Below are positions 34,953-45,375 of a stretch of 64,000 bases of DNA, one piece after another; positions within the stretch are counted from its first letter, which is position 1; every line of letters starts with the position of its first letter. The notes under the pieces are model-generated. The model had not been told where the DNA came from. It saw nothing but the letters and a program-made list of their open reading frames with translations, and ran no database searches. The translations under genes and the position numbers were made by a program. Location of the stretch: contig OX485806.1 of NCBI GenBank assembly GCA_950295325.1, positions 37,076,001 through 37,140,000 of the forward strand, read 5' to 3'. Source of the stretch: Polytrichum commune (Eukaryota; Streptophyta; Polytrichopsida; Polytrichales; Polytrichaceae).

Positions 34953-36733
34953 TGTGAGCCCAAAATGGTGCCCACATGTGGTGATTAACTCTTCGAAACC
35001 AATTTTAGTTTGACTTTGAGGTGTTATGATTATTCACAAAACATAAAAAGAGTGAAGTGTGGTGTGGATTTAAATTTAGGCATTAGAATGTGTTGTGTGG
35101 TTATTTCAAGGTTTGATTTCAATAGGAGAATGCCTTGATTATGTGAGTAAGGGGTAAGGTGAGACAAGGTGAGCTCCGCGGGTTAAATGCCCACTTTTGG
35201 ATCCACCTTGTTAGTTTAGGAAGGAGAAAGCTTGGTGGATGGGGATTAGTCCCTACTTTGGAGGAGAAGGTTAAAGGATTGTGATTGGAGGTGCTAATCC
35301 TCTCACCCTATCCTCACCTCTCTCTCCCTCTCTCCCTCTTTGCTACTTAAGGTGTTTTTTCTCTCATTTACCTCTCTCTCTATCAAGTGCTCTCATGAGA
35401 GCGAGCTCTTAAGAGCTTGAGCCACGTGTGTGGGTTGATTAGTTTTAGTAAAGTGAAGGAGTTAAGCTCTCTCTCTCTTGTCCTCTCAAGGAGGTGAGCT
35501 CTTAGAGCTTGGAACCACGTGTGTAGATTAGTTAAGGTTGTTAGTTAATTATTTAGTTTATTAGTCAAAGACTAAAAGAGTTAGCCATTGTCCGATTAAG
35601 CATCTTGAGAGGATTACATTTAGTGTGTAGTTGAAAGGCTCGCATGTGGGCTTTTAATTAATTAGGTGATTAGGTGGATTGTGGTAAATTTTAGTTCGGC
35701 TTGATTAAGCTTCTGGAGAGCCGAAGGTGGCTAAGCCTGGAAGCTCTAAAGTACGGCTTAAGGCCCTGGAGAGCCAAAGGTGGGCTAAGCCCGGAAGCTC
35801 TGAAGTCTGGCTTAAGCCCTGGAGAGCCGAAGGTGGGCTAAGCCCGGAAGCTCTGAAGTCTGGCTTAAGCCCTGGAGAGCTGAAGGTGGGCTAAGCCCGG
35901 AAGCTCTGAAGTCTGGCTTAAGACCCTGGAGAGCCGAAGGTGGGCTAAGCCCAGAAGCTCTGAAGTCTGGCTTAAGCCCTGGAGAGCCGAAGGTGGGCTA
36001 AGCCCGGAAGCTCTGAAGTCTGGCTTAAGGCCCTGGAGAGCCGAAGGTGGGCTAAGCCCGGAAGCTCTGAAGTCTGGCTTAAGGCCCTGGAGAGCCGAAG
36101 GTGGGCTAAGCCCGGAAGCTCTGAAGTCTGGCTTAAGGCCCTGGAGAGCCGAGGTGGCTAGTTAAATTAAAAGGGGTACCTGGTTGGTTAACCCATTTAT
36201 ATTTGATTAAGCTAAGAGGCTACTCGGAGTTGGAACTAATCAATAAAGCACGAGCATATTCTAGCATCTATCACATTAGATTCCCTAAGACCTTAATTAG
36301 CCATGGGAAAGTAGTTAGTACTTTTAGTATAGTTAGAATTAAGGGTGGCCGCAAGGCAATTGTGTGAGAGCATGTTTGACCATTAAGGGAGTGTTTTTCA
36401 ACACTTACATCCTTTTTGGTAGAAAATCGATCACTTATAAAAAAAAGATGGAGAAAGCGGAAGACTCTAGCAATGGTCAAGTAACGAAGAGAATAATCAA
36501 AGGCCATAGGGGGATATCCTTGAGAGCTTGTGTTGCCAAGGCCGCCGGTTGGACCCTTGAGAAGGCCAACGCGGCCCAAAGCCAAGAGGCTACCACTAAT
36601 AAACCAAGTGATTCAAAATGATATGAACGCCTTTGGGTGCAAGGAGATCATTCTTCCGATGCAAACAATACATGTGATTCTCAACACCATCACCCGGACT
36701 AGGACGCTTAAGGGTGGTGGGTTTGGCCTCATA
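34953..36733 (+). mobile_element. Family G element, plus, 1781 bp
   Basis: It starts TGTGAGCCCAAAATGGTGCC and ends GGTTTGGCCTCATA. Perfect 5-bp repeats AGGAG flank it at 34948-34952 and 36734-36738. The terminal motif CCCGGACTAGGACGCTTAAG lies near 36693-36713. A 53-54 bp minisatellite occupies 35700-36155. No internal retroviral region is present. Confidence 0.88.
35700..36155. repeat. 53-54 bp minisatellite
   Basis: About nine units of CTGGAGAGCCGAAGGTGGGC followed by TAAGCCCGGAAGCTCTGAAG and TCTGGCTTAAG. Units differ by one to three bases, mainly whether GG precedes CCCTGG. The array therefore expanded recently within this one element. Confidence 0.95.
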
Positions 36734-36738
36734 AGGAG

Positions 36739-39208
36739 GGGTTTTAAAATCCTCTAAAAAAATGTTGGACCCCTCTGCCACCAGTTCCATTTTTTGAATT
36801 ATTTTCCAAATTTTAGGCTCGAGCATTTTCCCTGTTGAAGTTGTTACCCTCTTGCCGAAGTTGCTTATACGGAAGATGTTAAAAATATTTCTAAATTTTT
36901 GCCATCGAGTTTGCAAGGGGCAAGTGGGCTAGTAACCTCGTTGCTTTATTTCTTTCTTGTCTTAAAAAATGTCCATGCCGATTTCGTCTTCTTATGCTAA
37001 ACACCTCAATTTGTCTTGTGTGGCCCATATTAACTAATAAACTAATATTTATTTAGCTAGCATTTACTAACTTAAATCTTAGCTAGTTGTTTTAACTAGC
37101 TAGTATGTTTTTTCTAGTTCACTATTTTCTAGCACTATTTAGTTTTCATTTTGGCCAACCTTACCCTTCACTAGATTTTTGTTTCTTCCGGGTGAAGGCC
37201 CAAAGTCCTCGGTAATTCACCTTCCTTCTTCTAGGCTAAATTCTAAAAGAACTAATTTTCTCTAAATTTTCTATCAATTCTAAATTTTAATACTAGCATC
37301 CTAACTAAAAGTAATCCCGCGGAATGGTGGACCACTATAGGGGTTCACATTTGTATGGAAATGTGGATTACCGTGTTCGGAGTAGGGAGAATCTAGTAAA
37401 TCAGTAAGAGTTTGACAACTTTCCACTTTGGAAAAGTGTTAAATTTTTTGTACAAAGCAAAAAATAATGAAACAACTTGCATTCTTCATGAATCCTTCTT
37501 GTCTATCTTGGACAAATATCTCATGATTGTAAGACCATATTTTTAATGCGAATCGCTTTATTTTCACAAGTTATGGTACTTCCACCTTAGCACAAATACT
37601 GAAAGTGAATGTTTGAAGGATTGACTCCCTTTGATATTTTCACGTTGAGAATCTTGACCTCGTGGTTATCTAAAGTTACCTATATTCTTGGATTGAAGTT
37701 TTAGATTTGAACCAACCCTTTCAATTGGAAGGGTAAAATATGAGAGCCCTAATGAAACTCATATGAGGACTTCAATCTTGAACATTGTTCACAAATGATC
37801 CCAAGTACTAAGTACCAACTATGACATGAATTTCTACATTGCAACACTTTTTGGAGGTGATGTTTGGGACTTGTGTTCTAATTGGGTCGAGCAAAAAAAT
37901 GGACTCAACTCTCAACCGAAGACCTAAGAACATTTTTGCGTAAAATCACCAAGATTTGACTTAATGTTGATTAACCATATTTTAGTGGTTATTTCAGGCT
38001 CATAACTAAGGACTTTGCCTCTAAGTTGAGACTTGCTAACATCAGTGGGACTTGGGACTTGGGACCCTATGTGAACCGGCCCTAATAATATGTATCTTTT
38101 ATACTAGGGGCATTTTTACTTTCTTGGAACACCCTCTCAATAACACAACTCTTGGAACACCCTATTCATGTTGGTGTACATAATGTGTCCACGCCGTATT
38201 TTAGGCCATGTTTCACAAAAGGTTTGGGCTGGTTGATCCAAACTTGCTAACCCTAATTAATGTTATACTAGAGTTTGCATTGGTGGCCCTAAACTTGGAG
38301 CCCTCTCCATGGAATAAGGTTTGGGTCGACGGACCCAAACTCATTTTTAGATCCTACTGTAGATAATCATGTGTTTGGATTGGTCGACCCAAACATGGTT
38401 TCCGTAATCAGTGTAATTCTAGACCTTGCAATAGAGAACTTGAACATGGGGCCCTTTTCCTATGGGGCAAGGCTTGGGTTGACTGAACCAAACTCTTCTT
38501 TATGTCCTACTACAAGTAAACATGGGTTTGGGTTTGTTTTGTTTGGGATGAAATTCCCAGTGGTGGAATCAATATGCATTTATTACATTGCAGTTTTGTA
38601 GGCTAGAGGATCAAGATTTTATGTTGTATGCTAAATATATTCTACATTCCTTTTATTTTATTGATGAAGTAGGTTTCAAGTGATGTACCCAATCTCCTTG
38701 TATTGGCCAATCATTAACTTTGGGATTGGACTAATTACATTTTTCTTGCTGATATACGGTAGCCTATGTTTAGCATGACTTCATGTTGTTGCCATCCATA
38801 TATTAATTTGAGACAATGCAAAATTTCAAATTACCTAATATAGATCCAATTAGAAGAATTTACAGAGTACTCCCCAACCCAATAATAAAAAAACCAAAAG
38901 ATGTCAAAATGTAAGCGGTTGCTCTTGGAAACACTAGACTAAATATGATATTTTGTGTCATATGGTAACTTTTCGGATGACACTTCTTATGAATAAGTGA
39001 ACAAATATTGTCATGGATGATGGATGAGTTGATCTATTGGCCAGAACCCTACCTTCTCTTGTCAGCAACTTGTGATGAATTATTGTCATAAATGATTGAA
39101 AATTGAAAGAAAAATCACTTGGTCAGTGACAGTCATTGCAACACCGCAAATCTATAATCCCTCCCCAAAATTTACAAGGAATGACAAATAATGTGGGGTT
39201 AACATTTA
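36739..39208. other. Non-coding interval with a diverged tandem repeat
   Basis: No gene is recognised. At about 38215-38560 two diverged units repeat the order TTGCA(T/A)..GGCCC/GGGCCC, CCATGG or CTATGG, AAGG(T)TTGGGT.GAC..CCCAAACTC, then ATCCTACT or GTCCTACT. At about 38785-38834 there is a fragment matching the end of the ATCACTA-end element (CATATATTAATTTGAGACAA..AATATAGAT). Confidence 0.5.
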
Positions 39209-39418
39209 GTGTTGGTGACACTAGACCGCGGTTTACAATTAGTATTGGGCAAGACAATTAGAATTGGTGACACTAAATGTGATGTTGAGTGGCATCTCGA
39301 CCGATTATGCCCTAAAATACCCCCCGGCACTCTGGTGGATGAAGTTTGGGACCTGGTATGTCTGTGCCAGGTGTCGTGGCCACAGCCACTGGGCCCCGGC
39401 TACCCAGCAGGAAGCCTA

Positions 39419-39477
39419 TCCATCCATCCATCCATCCATCCATCCATCCATCCATCTGTCTATCTGTCTATCTATCT
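39419..39477. repeat. (ATCC)n / (TATC)n microsatellite
   Basis: Eight or so ATCC units pass into CTGTCTAT and TATC units. Frames across it give IHPSIHPS-type peptides and are not genes. Confidence 0.95.
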
Positions 39478-39530
39478 TTGAAGTTGGACGCCCACCAAGA
39501 GTCTGCACGCCACTCGTGATGGCCTAATTA

Positions 39531-40621
39531 GGGGCGGTTTACACCATAGACCATGAACTCGTCCCACGGAAGATGCCTTATTCTGCTGTACGAGTTCATG
39601 GTCTACATTACATGGTCTGAGTTCTTAAAAATTTGATTTACAAAGCCGTTGGGCCCCTCAGTAGGTGTAAACCGAATGTGGACCAAGAGGAATGACCATG
39701 CAGCAAGAAGTGGATGTGCTGATTTTTTCAATATAAGCCCAAAAAAGGCAGTTTTGGGAAAAAAATGAAGTTTGACCATTTTGTTGACTACAATTTGCCT
39801 TCACTTGCCTACACATGCCTTCACTTACCTTGCCACTTAGTTTTTCCTTCTTTTAGCCTTAAAGTTTGATCATTCTCTTATGACATGTACCTTGTGTTGT
39901 CACTACACTAAATAGGATATTTAGTGTTTGATTATATCTAATGTTGTTACCACCCAACCTTGCTCAACACTAAATTTCAATTCTTTAATAATTAATGTTA
40001 GAAGATTTCCCATTGCGCTTCTTTTGACCACCCTGATCTACAGTCACTAAACGACTACGTATTTTTCTTTTTTCTTTTGCAACTGTAGTTTTTAAACATT
40101 TTGGGATGTGTAATATACCGTTGGAAAAGTATTTTCAAGACCTTTCCAATGGTATATTACACGCCCCCAAATTCCAAACATTGCAGCTGGTAGACCAAAA
40201 AAACAAACCTGCACTTGAATTCTTGAGTTCTAGATGTCCCGCGTTGTTTGATGAAACACGTGTAAGCCGTTTTAAGGGGTAGGGCAAGGTAGTCCTGGTA
40301 TGTTTCATGGGCTATAATATAATTAAGGCACATAAAAGGTAGATTCATTAAAACATTCTTGAAAAGGCATTTCTCTGACATGGGCCCTTGCCTTTTCTTA
40401 CCAGACCACCTCTCTTGCCTCTCTCACCGCAAAACCCGTTGGATCATGTCAGTGCATTTATTAGGCCTTAAAACTTATATTTTGGGGACCTCAACCAAAA
40501 TGGTCCCTCTGCCATTTTTTCCTTAGTGTAAACCGAAGTTGCCCTGGGACAACTTCAAGAGCCAATCAGTTGCCTTGCAGAGCCCTGGTCCAACTTCATG
40601 GTCCATAGTGTAAACCGCCCC
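39531..40621. mobile_element. Harbinger/Tourist-like MITE, 1091 bp, TTA target
   Basis: The left end GGGGCGGTTTACACCATAGA is matched inverted at the right (CCATAGTGTAAACCGCCCC), about 25 of 27 bases. TTA flanks both ends (39528-39530 and 40622-40624). Empty sites survive as AATTAGTGTGGGTTAC near 20998 and CATTAGTGTGGGTTAC near 60815. A 3-bp TTA target and G-rich ends fit PIF/Harbinger. Internal hairpins: AGACCATGAACTCGT with its complement (39548-39562 and 39590-39604), and GTGTAATATACCGTTGGAAA with a near complement (about 40108-40162). No transposase is encoded. Confidence 0.85.
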
Positions 40622-42010
40622 TTAGTGTGGGTTACTATTTGGAGTTACGTGTTGCTATAATGTTTATTGCCAAGAGTTTCGTTTTTACGCAAACAACATA
40701 AGTAGTTAGTATGCAACCTGAAAAATACGATTCACCTCGGTTGGTTGACAACGACAACGTTGGTGAAATGTTATAGCAACATATAACATATGAAATGTTA
40801 AAAGAGGTGAGAAATTCCCCATCGAAACCCAAGTTTTTAGAAGAGTATAAAAGTGGCTCACATATGTCATTGTATTTCATCTTCCCTATGGACATGTGGA
40901 GAGAAAGAAAGTATGTCGGTGATCCTCTATTGAATATAACAAGAAGCTTTTTGGTAAACACAGCCACTTGCATTCAAATGTTCACTCCATACACCACCTT
41001 TAAACATGCATTAGTACCTACATCAAACTTTATGCATAACACCTCAAATTTAAATCACATAAAAGTTTATTTACATGTAAACTGGTGAATCTAGTAAATC
41101 TTCTTAAATTTGAAGAGCCCATAAAATCCTAATGAATATTTAGGGGCAACTTTGACATAATTGATGTTGGTTCACCAAAATACAATAGACACATATGCCA
41201 CGTAAATGTATAGCCAATCACCTCAAGTCCATTCAATAAGTGCTTTCCTTCAAACATACATCGTTTTCGATGACGGTAACTACGCGCCTCGAGAGGATAG
41301 GTAGCTTACAAACATGCCCAATTTCATCCAAAAAACATCTTTCTTTTTAAATAAATGATTGTATTAAAAATATATCTATTTTAATTTATAAGAGAATGAT
41401 AAATTCCACAATGCACCAATATTCTTGATGCATAAGAACACATTAAGAAACATATCCCGCGGGGTGCACTCCATCGTCAAGTTCAACACCACGTGTGATA
41501 AAACAAAATCTACTTTTCACATAAAGCATCACCAAAATCAGACAAAATTTTATCAATTTTTTTCATGGATAGATATACACAATATCTATTACATAGTTAA
41601 AAGAAGTTACCAAATTTTATGTTTTGTTTGTTTTATTTAACATACCGTTTCTAACTAAAATGACGCAAAATTGAAACAAAACATAACTACCAAAAATGAA
41701 GATGACTAAAAATTTCAAAAAATTATACACAAGATATTACCAATGATTATGTATATGTAGAAAAAATATCATGATTTTCAAAATTTATCTATGGCGTATA
41801 ATAAAGGTTTCCAAAGTTTATCTCACGTGGTTATGAAATGTAAGGGGGTGTGATTGCCTTGACAAACATATGCATTCTCCACACAATATGTCTTTATTTA
41901 GAAGAGTACAAGAGTCTATTTGTACAATACCTTCCATAAGTGTTTTCGGGTAGCCATGACAAGATGTCAAGTTTGTAAACGCCCTCACAAGACAAATCAT
42001 CAACATCTAG
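40622..42010. repeat. Duplicated block upstream of AP2 copy 4
   Basis: It starts with the post-LINE flank sequence (as at 20998 and 60815), jumps to the ACATATGAAATGTTAAAAG block (as at 23393 and 61527), and ends in CATCAACATCTAGAACAATG. About 41340-41830 holds AT-rich sequence not seen in the other copies. Short frames here are not conserved. No gene is called. Confidence 0.65.
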
Positions 42011-42152
42011 AACAATGTCATCTACATAAATATGAAACAAAATGTGCAACAAAGTTTAGTGTGTAGCTTGGACATAACTCAATGAAGTCACTATTCAACT
42101 CAAGACCTTTGACATTGTATCTTTCCACTCCTAAAATGAAAAGCTCACGAGC

Positions 42153-43376
42153 TTAATTATCACACACATTGTCCGTTGAGAATGAGCCCATATTTTGTAG
42201 AGGAGAACATGTATCACCCATGCTCGGCAAATCACTTGCAAACATGAAATATGATTTGTTCCCATTCTCAACCACTCCAAAATTGATGTAGGTATTTAAA
42301 TCTTGAGGAGCTTGGTCCACAACTTCAAGTGGTGGATATTTCTCCGAGGTAATGATATCTTTGGAATTTGGTTGAATATCAACTTGTGTTATGAGAGGAA
42401 TCATTTTGCAATCTTGATTGACCAAAGCACATGTTGGCATTATCCTTGCTTCCACACTAGGTTTTTCCAAAGAAGAATGAGTGTCTAAAGGCATGGTTTG
42501 AGATGTTGAAACCTCAAATGAGTTGTCTATTGCATTTCTTTGATCACTTGGTATGACAAACCGCATGGTAGAGTTTGAGACGTGCTTACTAGAGTCCTCA
42601 AAATTGAGAGTTGTTTCCTTTTTGTGTCGAATGACAGCAACGTCATATGCTCGAGCAGCTTCCTCTGGACTGTCAAAGTTACCAATCCATATCTTCTTTT
42701 TGGTCTTCTTTTCAAAGACGTTGACTTCAGCAACCCAAGGATGTTTGCGTTCCGGACGCCAACGTACGCCTTTGTAGCGTGGGATGACTGCACCTATAAG
42801 TTGCTCCAATTCTCGAGTCATTGTTCGTGTCATTGTCCTTTCCAACCTCCAAGCTCTTCCACATTTCCGAACACAAAATTGTGTTGCACGAAGATCATAG
42901 CATTCAACTACTTTCAAAAGATGTGTAGGCTCTCTTTGTTCATGCAACAAAGAAGAAATAGTATTTATTGAAATCTTTGACAATACTTTAGTATACTCAA
43001 AAAATGCAAGTATGGATTGGGAAGGCTTTGTACCAAAAGATTGTATTGAGAATTCCACGATACCACGTTCACTCAATGTACTAGAATCCAATACCATACG
43101 ATGTTGTGGTGTTGTTGTTGGATTTGTGATATCATAATAGGGTGGCGCACTTGGATTTGACAAATATGAGATTGAAACTCCCGACTCATTGACACTCTTT
43201 GTGTGCAAATCCACGCATTGTTGAAGCACTTTGGTAGAAAAAGATGATACAATGTTTTGTGGACACCAAGAAGAACTACCTCTAATAAGATGATCATCCC
43301 ATTGACCATGTACCTCAAACTTGTGAGAACCATTTTCAAGTGTGGAATATTGACATGTTGCTTTCGTGAACTTCAT
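42153..43376 (-). CDS. AP2/ERF-domain transcription factor (only intact copy)
   Basis: An uninterrupted 407-codon frame runs from ATG 43376 to a stop at 42153. A single AP2 domain lies at about residues 201-261, reading YKGVRWRPERK, WVAEV, KKIWIGNFDSPEEAARAYDVA and LNFED. These are the beta-sheet and helix landmarks that bind DNA in plant ERF proteins. The 200 residues before it include a basic TMTRTMTREL stretch and are unlike common ERFs. The tail contains DLPSMGDTCSPL, shared with the broken copies. One AP2 domain and no B3 domain place it in the ERF family in the broad sense; the subgroup is unclear. It is presumably nuclear. Just upstream the minus strand reads TTGATTTTGTAG then GCTAGTATTG, conserved in copies 2 and 3 and resembling a 3' splice site. 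The chosen ATG may therefore be internal to a longer gene. Targets and regulation cannot be read from the sequence. Confidence 0.75.
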   Translation of the reverse strand: MKFTKATCQYSTLENGSHKFEVHGQWDDHLIRGSSSWCPQNIVSSFSTKVLQQCVDLHTKSVNESGVSISYLSNPSAPPYYDITNPTTTPQHRMVLDSSTLSERGIVEFSIQSFGTKPSQSILAFFEYTKVLSKISINTISSLLHEQREPTHLLKVVECYDLRATQFCVRKCGRAWRLERTMTRTMTRELEQLIGAVIPRYKGVRWRPERKHPWVAEVNVFEKKTKKKIWIGNFDSPEEAARAYDVAVIRHKKETTLNFEDSSKHVSNSTMRFVIPSDQRNAIDNSFEVSTSQTMPLDTHSSLEKPSVEARIMPTCALVNQDCKMIPLITQVDIQPNSKDIITSEKYPPLEVVDQAPQDLNTYINFGVVENGNKSYFMFASDLPSMGDTCSPLQNMGSFSTDNVCDN

Positions 43377-45375
43377 GATGTCCTTTAACTTGTTCCTTTC
43401 AATACTAGCCTACAAAATCAAGCAAAACTACAAAGTTGTATGCATATCATGCACGATTGCAATTGCTATATGTCGGTTGCACATTGAGAGATACTTCCTT
43501 AATGGCGCTTTCTAAAACCAACATCATGGTATGTTCATAGTGGACATTGAATTCATGAGATCCATAGGTCTCGTATATTCTTATTTTGTCTCACCTTCTT
43601 TTGGTAGAGACAAACATAAATGCATACAAAGTTAAATATGTACAAAATAATCCAGCTCATGACAATGAGATATTCAAGACCAAGTATGTTGAGGTAAGAA
43701 ACATAAAACTTCAAGGATATTAGACACTCAAAGTGTGTTGGATATTAAACGTTTAGTAAAGTCCTATCAAGGAAATAAGTACTTTGGAAAATAGCAAGGT
43801 ATTGAAAACTAACAACTATGCAAGGCACTTGAACATCACCAAACTTCTTGTCCAAGTAGAGGATGCAAATTTTGAAAGAGCGCCTTGAATCCACTTGTGA
43901 CAGCTTATAGTCCTATTTGAAGGTTTGATGCATTGATGGAGAAGCTTCTTTCCAAGCCACCCTACATGGTGGTCGTCCCTTTCACGTTACACTATGAGTT
44001 GGTGTTCTTATTAACTTTAAGGTGTGTGCACTTTGAGGTGGACCCCTAAAATGCATTGACTGAATTGCTTTGCACTTTATTTGATTTTCAAACTCCATAC
44101 ATTGAAATTGAAAGTTGCGTGTACAATCAATCTTGATGAGTAATATAGAAGAAGGTTGACTGAGGCACGGGGAATATTGACACCTAAGTCCAAAGAGCTA
44201 ATTGAAATGACATAATCATATATAAATAATTAGAAATAAATAAAACTAAGACAAAGAAATCAAACTTACTGCTAATAAGAACTTTGAAATGCTATTTTTG
44301 CTGCCTTTGTTTTTAAATAGAAGATTGAAAACATTTGACTTATGGCTCTTACTTTAGTTGGGACAATCAGTTTGAGAGGGTGGTGTAGGGGATTGCTTAA
44401 CACGTGCCTGAAACAAAATGTTAAGGTGATTAATACCTCTTCAAAATAAGTCTATATTTACTTGATTAGCATTTTTGTCACTCAAGTTGTCTTTGATGTT
44501 AGAATAGGGTTATTTTGCATGGCTTTTCTTTTGCTACAAATTACCAACAAAGATTGAGTGCTATGTATCTACTGTCACATATTCGCAAAGTCATCACACA
44601 TGTTAGTGATGTAAATTATGGAGGTGGATAAACAACCGTCAACGAGTAGTGCTTGGGGGGTGTCAAGGGCTAAAGCTTCGTTATTTTGTCTGTTTAGTGT
44701 CGGTCACCATTTTGAGTTACATGTTGCTGTAACATTTTCTTGAGAGTATCATCTCAAAACCCAATTTAAATAAGTAGTTAGTATGCAAACTAAAGAATAT
44801 GATATAGTTTAGTTGGTAAAAAACCACAATGTAGGTAAGAAATTATACCTACATGTAACTCCCAATGGTAATTAGAAGGAAAAACTGTAGATATTAGATA
44901 GGGAGGCCACAACATGTCTAGGTTAAATAGTAGATTAAGTGCGCTATGGTATATTTCCATTGTGGTAACTTTTATTATTATCACTATTTAATACCAAGAT
45001 TGCAAGTATTGTCATGAGTAATGGATTTTTGGATGAGAACTCTATCAATTATTGAAGCAACGTTTGGTATAATCTGCATCCTAACAATTTTGTACTGAAA
45101 TTTTGTCATTGATGATACAATTTGGATGAAAATCACTTAGTGAGTGACAACTTTTACAACAATATAAATTTACAATGCCCAATTTCTTTTTGCAAGGGAT
45201 GACAAACAATGGTAGGTTTACATTTAGTGTTGGTAACACTACACAAGCGGTTTATAGTAAGCATTGAGGAAGACACATAGAATTGGTGATACTAAATACA
45301 TTATTTAGTGTAGTATCAAACTTATGGACACCCTCTCACAAATCATCATGAAATACTTTACACACATTTTCCTGA
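43377..45375. repeat. AP2-array flank, copy 4
   Basis: Non-coding 5' flank of the intact gene, matching the flanks of copies 1-3 over nearly its whole length. It ends with the ACTAAATACATTATTTAGTGT near-palindrome (about 45291-45311) and ACACCCTCTCACAAATCATC. Any promoter of the AP2 gene should lie here, but I cannot assign a TATA box with confidence. Confidence 0.7.
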
